Assembly: GCA_015064195.1 (NCBI GenBank)
Contig: SVSO01000193.1
Location: forward strand, 1-5,720
Reading direction: 5' to 3'
DNA length: 5,720 nucleotides
From: Oscillospiraceae bacterium
GTDB lineage: Bacteria; Bacillota_A; Clostridia; Oscillospirales; CAG-272
Below the pieces are notes generated by a model. That model did no database searches. It saw nothing but the letters and a program-made list of their open reading frames with translations, and was not told the origin of the DNA. Positions 1-5,061 of this stretch are shown in pieces. Each line of letters opens with the position of its first letter. Position 1 is the first letter of the stretch. Position numbers and translations under genes: made by a program.

Positions 1-988
1 AGATGACGGACGCGCTTCCCAGCGTTTCCACGGCGGGAAGGCGGCGGATGATGGCGTTTTTCTTGACCATGCGGGTCACGCCGATGGAAAGCACGATGGT
101 AACGATGGCCGGCAGGCCCTCGGGAATGGCAGAAACTGCCAGCGAGACTGCGGTCATGAAAATTTCGATGGCGGGGGTGCCGTTTACAAGGCCGATGGCG
201 AAGATGACCGCGCAGGCGGCGAGTGCCACGAAGCCCAGATATTTGCCCAGCTGTGCCAGTTTGCGCTGGAGGGGCGTCTGAGAATCCGCCTCACCGTCAA
301 GCAGGCCGGCGATCTTGCCCATCTCCGTGTTCATGCCCGTGCCGGTGACGACAGCGCGTCCCGAGCCGTAGGAAACGGAACAGCCGGAGTATACCATATT
401 TTTGCGGTCGCCGAGGGGAGAATCCTCTGCGATCTCCAGCGCCGCGTCCTTTTCGGAGGGCACGGATTCGCCGGTCAGCGCGGATTCTTCACTTTTCAGC
501 GATGACGATGCCATGAGACGGGCATCGGCGGGAACGAAATCGCCCGCTTCAATTTTAATAATATCGCCCGGAACGAGATTTGCAGCTTCGATGACCTGTT
601 CTTTTCCGTCGCGGATGACACGTGCGTGCGGCGCGGACAGACTCTGGAGCGCTTCCAGCGACTTCTCCGCCTTGGATTCCTGCACCACGCCCATGACAGC
701 GTTGAGGATGACGATGAGCAGAATGAGCGCCGGTTCAAACAGCTCACCCCAGTTCTGCTCGTACACGACGATGCCGAAGGAGACGATGGCCGCGATGATG
801 AGGATGATGATCATCACGTCCTTGAACTGGTCGAAAAACTTCTGGACGATGGTTTTCTTCTTCTTTTCACGGAGCTTGTTTGCGCCGTATTTTTCAAGGC
901 GCGATGCCGCTTCTTCGGCAGTTAAGCCGGCTTCGGATGTTCCGAGGGACAAAAGCAGTTCCTCAAGCTTGGTGGAATGTGGTGTCAA
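1..988 (-). CDS. Calcium-transporting P-type ATPase (P2A/P2B type), N-terminal 329 residues, cut by window edge
   Basis: This is an ATP-driven cation pump of the membrane, probably exporting Ca2+ from the cytoplasm. Only the N-terminal part lies in the window. In order it shows an N-terminal cation-ATPase domain (about residues 1-55), TM1-TM2 (about 58-78 and 83-103), the actuator domain with its TGES dephosphorylation loop (172-175, in LTGESVP), then TM3-TM4 (about 250-303). TM4 carries IPEGLPA (288-294); its glutamate is the one that ligates Ca2+ in SERCA-type pumps. The frame runs off the edge at LGSASVI, exactly where CSDKTGTLT would follow. The start must be TTG at 988-986, because an in-frame TAA abuts it (991-989) and an AAGGGGG Shine-Dalgarno lies 7 nt upstream; the next in-frame Met is residue 59, inside TM1. 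IPEGLPA argues against Na+/K+- or heavy-metal pumps, but Mn2+ transport cannot be excluded without TM5-TM6. The gene has its own promoter and follows the mscL terminator. Confidence 0.93.
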   Translation of the reverse strand, partial: MTPHSTKLEELLLSLGTSEAGLTAEEAASRLEKYGANKLREKKKKTIVQKFFDQFKDVMIIILIIAAIVSFGIVVYEQNWGELFEPALILLIVILNAVMGVVQESKAEKSLEALQSLSAPHARVIRDGKEQVIEAANLVPGDIIKIEAGDFVPADARLMASSSLKSEESALTGESVPSEKDAALEIAEDSPLGDRKNMVYSGCSVSYGSGRAVVTGTGMNTEMGKIAGLLDGEADSQTPLQRKLAQLGKYLGFVALAACAVIFAIGLVNGTPAIEIFMTAVSLAVSAIPEGLPAIVTIVLSIGVTRMVKKNAIIRRLPAVETLGSASVI

Positions 989-995
989 TTACGAA

Positions 996-1002
996 CCCCC
1001 TT
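996..1002 (-). promoter_or_regulatory. Ribosome binding site that fixes the TTG start of the calcium ATPase
   Basis: On the minus strand AAGGGGG is followed by 7 nt (TTCGTAA) and then TTG at 988-986. The last three spacer bases are an in-frame TAA, so no longer N-terminus is possible. The spacing is optimal for a Firmicute Shine-Dalgarno, which supports TTG as the true initiation codon. Confidence 0.8.
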
Positions 1003-1020
1003 ATAAAATGTTGTCGTCTC

Positions 1021-1049
1021 ATTATACCCGAAATCCACCGCGATTTCAA
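1021..1049 (-). promoter_or_regulatory. Sigma-A-type promoter of the calcium ATPase gene
   Basis: Read on the minus strand: -35 TTGAAA (1049-1044), a 17 bp spacer, then a perfect -10 TATAAT (1026-1021). Transcription is predicted to start near 1014, giving a leader of roughly 25 nt that contains the Shine-Dalgarno. It lies downstream of the mscL terminator, so the ATPase is expected to be transcribed independently of the fhs-mscL cluster. No operator-like palindrome is evident around it. Confidence 0.85.
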
Positions 1050-1086
1050 GCAATTCCGGCAACTTTTTACAATAGTTTAACACTTA

Positions 1087-1118
1087 ATCAAAAAATCCGC
1101 CGGAGCGGATTTTTTGAT
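1087..1118 (-). terminator. Intrinsic terminator after mscL
   Basis: On the minus strand ATCAAAAAATCCGC and GCGGATTTTTTGAT form a perfect 14 bp stem closed by a TCCG loop, with six T residues in the 3' arm. It begins 3 nt after the mscL stop codon (1124-1122). The A and T tracts make it symmetric, so it could also act on the plus strand, but no plus-strand gene ends here. It separates the mscL unit from the ATPase promoter. Confidence 0.9.
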
Positions 1119-1121
1119 GGA

Positions 1122-1613
1122 TTATTTCTTTGCGAGAAGGTCACGGATCTCAGCGAGAAGCTGTTCGGTGGTGGGCTTGGCAGCTTCTGCGGCAGCCGCT
1201 TCCGCCTCGGCCTTAGCCTTGGCTTCTGCTTCAGCCTTTTCCTTTGCAGCTGCTTCTTCCAGCTCCTTCTTGTGCGCCAGCTCCTTGCTCTTGTTGAGCA
1301 TCTTGACAACGAGGAAAATAGTCAGCGCAACGATGAAGAAGTTGATGAGCGTCTGAATGAACAGGCCGTAGTTGATGGTAACAGCAGCCTGCGTGATCTC
1401 ATTTGTTGCAGCATCGATGACTTCGGGCTTGAGAACGATCTTCAGCTCGGCGAAATCAACGCCGCCGATGAGCAGACCGATGGGAGGCATGATGATGTCG
1501 TTGACCAGCGAGGTGACGACCTTCTGGAACACGCCGCCGATGACAACACCGACTGCCATGTCGATCACATTGCCCTTGAATGCGAATTTTTTGAATTCCT
1601 GCCAGAATTTCAT
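1122..1613 (-). CDS. mscL: Large-conductance mechanosensitive channel MscL, with extended charged C-terminal helix
   Basis: MscL is a homopentameric inner-membrane channel that opens under high membrane tension and releases solutes during hypo-osmotic shock. The 163-residue product aligns by eye with E. coli MscL (136 residues). It has the N-terminal amphipathic helix ([13 protein letters not shown], 3-15) and TM1 with the pore segment [11 protein letters not shown] (17-27). TM1 runs into [14 protein letters not shown] (38-51); an external loop (about 52-78) and TM2 (about 79-104) follow. Gly22 and Val23 of the gate are kept, while position 19 is Met where E. coli has Leu. The C-terminal bundle motif [13 protein letters not shown] (151-163) is present. 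Between TM2 and that motif is an Ala/Glu/Lys-rich stretch (about 110-145), which explains the extra length. A Shine-Dalgarno AAAGGAG (1627-1621) sits 7 nt before ATG. The gene lies 30 bp after rpiB, and I see no promoter in that gap, so it probably is the last gene of the cluster. Confidence 0.97.
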   Translation of the reverse strand: MKFWQEFKKFAFKGNVIDMAVGVVIGGVFQKVVTSLVNDIIMPPIGLLIGGVDFAELKIVLKPEVIDAATNEITQAAVTINYGLFIQTLINFFIVALTIFLVVKMLNKSKELAHKKELEEAAAKEKAEAEAKAKAEAEAAAAEAAKPTTEQLLAEIRDLLAKK

Positions 1614-1643
1614 GGTGAATCTCCTTTCTTTGTGAATTTATTG

Positions 1644-2099
1644 TTAATTATTTTGCTCGTTTTCAATGGCGGTCAGCATATCCACGCGGGTCTGATGACG
1701 TCCGCCCTCGAATTCGGTGTCGAGGAACAGATCCACCATCTCCAGCGCCAGTCCCGCACCGACCACACGGCCGCCGAGACACAGCACGTTGGCGTCGTTG
1801 TGCAGACGGGTGAACTTCACGGAGAAGGTGTCGGATGCGCAGGCGGCGCGGATGCCGCGATGCTTGTTTGCGGCGATGGACATACCGATGCCCGTTCCGC
1901 AGACGAGGATGCCGCGATAGCACTCGCCGCGCTGGATCGCGCCGCAGAGGAGCTTGGCGTAATCGGGATAGTTGACGCTGGCCGTGGAATCACAGCCGAA
2001 GTCGCGATAGGTCACGCCGCGCTCGGCAAGATGGGCGATGATGGCATTTTTCAGTTCAAATCCGCCGTGGTCACAGGCGATTGCAAGAATTTTTTCCAT
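1644..2099 (-). CDS. rpiB: Ribose-5-phosphate isomerase B (RpiB/LacA/LacB family)
   Basis: This cytoplasmic enzyme interconverts ribose-5-phosphate and ribulose-5-phosphate in the non-oxidative pentose phosphate pathway, supplying ribose for nucleotides. The 151-residue product has the family's usual length. It shows the N-terminal CDHGGFELK strand-loop (9-17), YPDYA (44-48), the active-site loop VCGTGIGMSI (66-75) with the catalytic cysteine at 67, the RLHNDANVLCLGGR block (98-111) with the ring-opening histidine at 100, and GGRHQTRV (132-139), whose arginines hold the phosphate in characterised enzymes. The sugar-phosphate could in principle be another one (the family includes allose- and galactose-6-phosphate isomerases), but no lac- or als-type genes are nearby. 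Its ATG overlaps the tsaB stop by one base (TAATG). A Shine-Dalgarno AAAGGAG (2113-2107), 7 nt upstream, lies inside the last codons of tsaB. I infer co-transcription with tsaB. Confidence 0.92.
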   Translation of the reverse strand: MEKILAIACDHGGFELKNAIIAHLAERGVTYRDFGCDSTASVNYPDYAKLLCGAIQRGECYRGILVCGTGIGMSIAANKHRGIRAACASDTFSVKFTRLHNDANVLCLGGRVVGAGLALEMVDLFLDTEFEGGRHQTRVDMLTAIENEQNN

Positions 2100-2785
2100 T
2101 ATTTTTCTCCTTTTTCGCGTTCCAGCCGTTCACGCTCCGCCTGCGATGCCCGCAGATATTTGGCGGAAAGCTCCCGGTCGGTGACAGTGGTCATGGTTTC
2201 GGCAATGAGCGCGGTGGAAAATGCGTTCTGCGGGATGAGGAGTGCGGGCGTTTCGCGGATGGTGATGTCCGTTTCGGCGAAGTATTTCTTCGCGATGTCA
2301 TAGCCGTCGCCGCAGAGGAAAATCTCGCCGATTCCCATGGAAACAAGCTTCTCATGCAGCTCGGACAGCGGAATGAGGGCGTCCTCCGTGAGCCGCTCGC
2401 CATCCTTGAAAATGGCAGTGTACACCTGGCTTCTCCGCGCATCCATCACGGGCACGACGAAACCGGAAAAGCCGTCCAGATTCTTTGCCAGCGACGCGAG
2501 GGTGGACACGCCCACGCAGGGCTTGTTCTGCCCGAATGCCAGTCCCTTTATAAGGGACACGCCGATGCGTACGCCGGTGAAGGAGCCGGGGCCGTCGGTG
2601 ACAGCAAACCGGTCGATATCGGCCAGCGAAACCGCCGATTTTTCCAGCATATTTTCGATCATGGGCAGCAGAGTCTCGCTGTGGGTGAGCAGACCGTTTA
2701 CCGTGTAAAGTGCCAGCAGCCGTCCGTCACGTGCAAGTGCGCAGGATGCGGTGTTGGCAGTGGAATCGAGTGCAAGTGTGAGCAT
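2099..2785 (-). CDS. tsaB: tRNA t6A37 biosynthesis protein TsaB (YeaZ)
   Basis: TsaB is a catalytically inactive ASKHA-fold protein. It dimerises with TsaD to transfer threonylcarbamoyl from TC-AMP to A37 of ANN-decoding tRNAs in the cytoplasm. The 228-residue product has the family's normal length. It opens with LTLALDSTANTASCAL (2-17) and carries the signature DGPGSFTGVRIG (64-75) in the helix that forms the TsaD interface. DARRSQVYTA (115-124) and the C-terminal YLRASQAERER (210-220) are also typical. The start at 2785 is 2 bp after the tsaE stop. A GGAG (2800-2797) lies 11 nt upstream, a long spacing that suggests help from ribosomes finishing tsaE. In many Firmicutes tsaB is followed by rimI and tsaD; here it is followed directly by rpiB. 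TsaD must be encoded elsewhere. Confidence 0.95.
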   Translation of the reverse strand: MLTLALDSTANTASCALARDGRLLALYTVNGLLTHSETLLPMIENMLEKSAVSLADIDRFAVTDGPGSFTGVRIGVSLIKGLAFGQNKPCVGVSTLASLAKNLDGFSGFVVPVMDARRSQVYTAIFKDGERLTEDALIPLSELHEKLVSMGIGEIFLCGDGYDIAKKYFAETDITIRETPALLIPQNAFSTALIAETMTTVTDRELSAKYLRASQAERERLEREKGEK

Positions 2786-2787
2786 TT

Positions 2788-3213
2788 TTACAGTTTCTCC
2801 GCGATAATCCGGCGCGCATCGTCGCCGAGCTTTTCAATCGTAACTTTAATGTAAGTGTCCGGCAGTGCGTACGGGATGTTCTCGCTCCATTCGGTGATGA
2901 TGATGCCCCGCCCGAAATAATCGTAGAAGCCGATGGAATCCAGCGAATCCTCGTCCTCGATGCGGTACATATCAAAATGGAACAGGGGGATTTTTCCCTC
3001 GTATTCGTTGACGATGGTGTAGGTGGGACTGCACACCGCCGCATCCGGTGCGATGACCGATGCGAATCCGCGGGTGAAGGCGGTCTTCCCTGCACCGAGG
3101 TCGCCGTAAAGCGCGACGAATTCCTCCCGGTTTTCCATCACATAACGCGCAAGCTCTGCGCCGACGAGTTCCGTCTCGTCGGCGCAGGCGGTGATTTGAT
3201 CGAGTATGACCAT
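2788..3213 (-). CDS. tsaE: tRNA t6A37 biosynthesis ATPase TsaE (YjeE)
   Basis: TsaE is a small P-loop ATPase that binds the TsaB-TsaD complex and is needed for repeated rounds of t6A synthesis. The 141-residue product is of normal length. It contains the Walker A motif GDLGAGKT (37-44), the switch-like block SPTYTIVNEY (62-71), the acidic motif LFHFDMYRI (77-85) with Asp81, and ITEWSENI (106-113) with Glu108 and Trp109, the conserved pair of the E. coli protein. The ATG at 3213-3211 shares one base with the fhs stop (TGATG). No Shine-Dalgarno is visible in the normal window before it; the nearest purine run (AGGG) is about 21 nt away. Translation is therefore probably coupled to termination on fhs. 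The start fits the family, since about 36 residues precede Walker A. Confidence 0.95.
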   Translation of the reverse strand: MVILDQITACADETELVGAELARYVMENREEFVALYGDLGAGKTAFTRGFASVIAPDAAVCSPTYTIVNEYEGKIPLFHFDMYRIEDEDSLDSIGFYDYFGRGIIITEWSENIPYALPDTYIKVTIEKLGDDARRIIAEKL

Positions 3214-3215
3214 CA
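3211..3215 (-). promoter_or_regulatory. TGATG stop/start overlap coupling fhs and tsaE
   Basis: The fhs stop TGA (3215-3213) and the tsaE start ATG (3213-3211) share a base. The roughly 15 nt before the ATG lack a Shine-Dalgarno. I infer that tsaE translation depends on ribosomes terminating on fhs. The overlap is seen directly; the coupling is inferred. Confidence 0.7.
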
Positions 3216-4886
3216 GAACAGACCGGTGATCTTGCCCTCGTCGTCAACGTCGATGTTGTAAGCGGCGGGCGCTTTCGGCAGACCGGGCATGGTGAGGATG
3301 GTGCCGGTGAGGGCGACGATGAAGCCGGCACCTGCGGACAGCTTGATCTCGCGGACGGTCAGGGTGAAGCCGGTGGGACGGCCGAGCTTCGCCGGATCAT
3401 CGGACAGCGAATACTGGGTCTTGGCCATGCAGACCGGGAATTTTGCGTATTCGGGATCAAGGGCGAGAATCTCGGACAGCTGTTTGTCGGCAGTGCCTTC
3501 GTAAACCACGTCAGCCGCGCCGTAGATCTCCTTGGCGATGGTGGCGATCTTTTCCTTGATGGAAAGCTCGTCGGCGTAGAGAACCTTGAAATTCGATTCC
3601 TTTTCGCAGGCGGCAACTACCTTTTCGGCCAGCTCGCGTCCGCCTTCTCCGCCCTTTGCGAAGACTTCGGACAGTGCCAGCTCAGCGCCGCGTGCTTCAC
3701 AAGCCTCGCGGACGAATGCCAGCTCTGCATCGGTGTCGGTGTCGAACCGGTTGAGGGCAACGACCACCGGAACGCCGTACTTGGTGAGGTTGTCGATGTG
3801 GGCTTCCAGATTGACGATGCCGCGCTTGAGAGCGTCAAGATTTTCCGTCTTCAGCTCGGTCTTCGGCACGCCGCCGTTGTATTTGAGTGCGCGGACGGTC
3901 GCCACGAGAACGATGGCAGAGGGTGCAAGTCCGGCTTTGCGGCACTTGATGTCGAGGAACTTTTCCGCGCCAAGGTCAGCGCCGAAGCCCGCCTCAGTGA
4001 TGGTGTAATCCGCCAGCTTGAGGGCCAGCTTGGTCGCACGGACGGAGTTGCAGCCGTGAGCGATGTTAGCGAAGGGGCCGCCGTGGATGAGCGCGGGAGT
4101 ATTTTCGAGGGTCTGCACCAGATTCGGCTTGATGGCATCCTTGAGGAGCGCGGCCATGGAGCCTTCCGCATGAATGTCGCGGGCGTAAACGGGCGAGCCG
4201 TCGTACTTGTAGGCAACGAGAATGCTGCCAAGACGCTTCTTCAGGTCGGAGATGGATTCCGCCAGGCAGAGGATGGCCATGACCTCGGTGGCGACGGTGA
4301 TCTGGAAATGATCCTCGCGGACTACGCCGGACAGCTTGCCGCCCATGCCGATGACACAGTTGCGGAGCGCACGGTCGTTGGTGTCGGTGCAGCGCAGAAC
4401 GACAACGCGGCGGGGATCGATGCCCAGCTCATTGCCCTGCTGGAGATGGTTGTCAAGGATGGCGCAGAGGAGATTGTTTGCCGCGGTGATGGCGTGGAAG
4501 TCGCCGGTGAAATGGAGATTGATGTCCTCCATGGGCACGACCTGCGCGTATCCGCCGCCGGCTGCTCCGCCCTTTACGCCGAATACCGGGCCGAGAGACG
4601 GCTCACGGAGGGCGATGACGGCGTTTTTGCCGATCTTTTCCATGGCCATGCCGAGGCCGACGGTGGTGGTGGTCTTACCCTCACCTGCAGGCGTGGGGTT
4701 GATGGCGGTGACGAGGATCAGCTTGCCGTCCGGCTTGTCAGCCATGCGGTTGATGAAATCGTCGGTGATCTTGGCCTTGTAGCGGCCGTACAGCTCAAGC
4801 TCCTCGTCCTTGACGCCGAGCTTTTCTGCAATTTTGGTAATGGGAAGCATAGTCGCTTCCTGTGCGATCTGGATATCGGTTTTCAT
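3213..4886 (-). CDS. fhs: Formate-tetrahydrofolate ligase
   Basis: The enzyme (10-formyl-THF synthetase) joins formate to tetrahydrofolate using ATP in the cytoplasm. The product, 10-formyl-THF, feeds purine synthesis and Met-tRNA formylation, and in acetogens the methyl branch of the Wood-Ljungdahl pathway. The 557-residue product has the usual length of the monofunctional bacterial form. It starts [11 protein letters not shown], has the ATP-binding loop [12 protein letters not shown] (63-74), the family signature [19 protein letters not shown] just after it, and a normal C-terminus with [11 protein letters not shown] longer frame with 16 extra residues opens at 4934. I reject it because that codon lies upstream of the predicted -10 box, whereas the ATG at 4886 has GGAGG 8 nt before it and matches the family N-terminus. 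It is the first gene of the minus-strand cluster. Its presence alone does not prove acetogenesis. The short leader has no room for a THF riboswitch. Confidence 0.97.
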   Translation of the reverse strand: MKTDIQIAQEATMLPITKIAEKLGVKDEELELYGRYKAKITDDFINRMADKPDGKLILVTAINPTPAGEGKTTTTVGLGMAMEKIGKNAVIALREPSLGPVFGVKGGAAGGGYAQVVPMEDINLHFTGDFHAITAANNLLCAILDNHLQQGNELGIDPRRVVVLRCTDTNDRALRNCVIGMGGKLSGVVREDHFQITVATEVMAILCLAESISDLKKRLGSILVAYKYDGSPVYARDIHAEGSMAALLKDAIKPNLVQTLENTPALIHGGPFANIAHGCNSVRATKLALKLADYTITEAGFGADLGAEKFLDIKCRKAGLAPSAIVLVATVRALKYNGGVPKTELKTENLDALKRGIVNLEAHIDNLTKYGVPVVVALNRFDTDTDAELAFVREACEARGAELALSEVFAKGGEGGRELAEKVVAACEKESNFKVLYADELSIKEKIATIAKEIYGAADVVYEGTADKQLSEILALDPEYAKFPVCMAKTQYSLSDDPAKLGRPTGFTLTVREIKLSAGAGFIVALTGTILTMPGLPKAPAAYNIDVDDEGKITGLF

Positions 4887-4894
4887 GTGATATT

Positions 4895-4899
4895 CCTCC
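4895..4899 (-). promoter_or_regulatory. Ribosome binding site that sets the fhs start
   Basis: GGAGG on the minus strand lies 8 nt before the ATG at 4886-4884. It favours this start over the in-frame ATG at 4934-4932, which falls upstream of the -10 box. Confidence 0.85.
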
Positions 4900-4922
4900 A
4901 AGGCATACGAGTATTTGTCACT

Positions 4923-4951
4923 ATTATAGCACACTTTTCAAAAAAAAGCAA
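4923..4951 (-). promoter_or_regulatory. Promoter of the fhs-tsaE-tsaB-rpiB-mscL cluster
   Basis: On the minus strand there is a perfect -10 TATAAT (4928-4923) preceded by TGC, an extended -10 element. A weaker -35 TTGCTT (4951-4946) lies 17 bp upstream. Transcription should start near 4916, leaving a leader of about 30 nt before fhs. This is too short for a riboswitch or attenuator. No other convincing promoter was seen in the gaps down to mscL. Confidence 0.75.
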
Positions 4952-4979
4952 TAGCATTTTGAATTTTCACCATTATGCA

Positions 4980-5011
4980 GTAAAAATATTTAAATTTCGA
5001 TTCGTTTTTAC
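4980..5011. repeat. Imperfectly spaced 7 bp inverted repeat in the divergent promoter region
   Basis: GTAAAAA (4980-4986) and TTTTTAC (5005-5011) are inverted copies separated by 18 bp of AT-rich DNA. The right arm ends 2 bp before the -35 box of the lipoprotein gene. It could be a regulator site or simply part of an AT-rich UP-like element. In DNA this AT-rich a 7 bp match can arise by chance. Confidence 0.3.
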
Positions 5012-5013
5012 AC

Positions 5014-5042
5014 TTGACAAACAAATCGGAATGTGCTACAAT
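5014..5042 (+). promoter_or_regulatory. Strong promoter of the lipoprotein gene
   Basis: A perfect -35 TTGACA (5014-5019) is followed by a 17 bp spacer and -10 TACAAT (5037-5042), with TGC immediately before it as an extended -10. A second TATAAT (5043-5048) is 23 bp from the -35 box and so is less likely to be used with it. AT-rich DNA upstream may add UP-element activity. With the favoured -10, transcription would start at about 5049. Confidence 0.85.
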
Positions 5043-5048
5043 TATAAT

Positions 5049-5054
5049 AGGAGG
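5049..5054 (+). promoter_or_regulatory. Ribosome binding site at the predicted 5' end of the lipoprotein mRNA
   Basis: AGGAGG (continuing as AGGAGGTGG to 5057) lies 7 nt before the ATG at 5062. Because the promoter predicts a start near 5049, the Shine-Dalgarno would be at the extreme 5' end of the transcript, with a leader of only about 13 nt. Confidence 0.85.
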
Positions 5055-5061
5055 TGGATTT

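Larger units (their letters stand above)
1122..4886 (-). other. Predicted five-gene operon fhs-tsaE-tsaB-rpiB-mscL
   Basis: Five minus-strand genes are joined by a 1 bp overlap (TGATG), a 2 bp gap, a 1 bp overlap (TAATG) and a 30 bp gap. One clear promoter lies upstream of fhs and one clear terminator lies 3 nt after mscL. The spacing is seen directly; single-transcript expression is inferred. The least certain member is mscL, since 30 bp could hide a weak promoter overlapping the end of rpiB. Confidence 0.7.

Noticed and set aside
1087..1118. The 14 bp palindrome as a regulator binding site for the ATPase
   Set aside because: The GC-rich core with a T-rich 3' arm directly after the mscL stop is the standard form of an intrinsic terminator, and it lies about 40 bp upstream of the ATPase -35 box.
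1614..1643. A separate mscL promoter in the rpiB-mscL gap
   Set aside because: The gap is AT-rich and has a TTAACA-like hexamer upstream in the end of rpiB, but no -10 element at proper spacing. A weak promoter cannot be fully excluded.
402..2303. A 633-codon open frame on the plus strand
   Set aside because: It lies antisense to the ATPase, mscL and rpiB, whose proteins have clear family motifs. It crosses their intergenic regions and terminator, and its translation is low-complexity and family-less. It is a by-product of the codon bias of the real genes.
2081..2854. A 257-codon plus-strand frame antisense to tsaB
   Set aside because: tsaB on the opposite strand has the full family length and signature motifs. 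This frame has no ribosome binding site or coherent domain.
4887..4922. A THF riboswitch or other leader control for fhs
   Set aside because: The predicted leader is about 30 nt and shows no hairpin or terminator; a THF aptamer would not fit.
4884..4934. A 16-residue N-terminal extension of fhs starting at 4934
   Set aside because: The upstream ATG lies 5' of the -10 box of the fhs promoter and would not be in the transcript. The ATG at 4886 has a good ribosome binding site and the family N-terminus.
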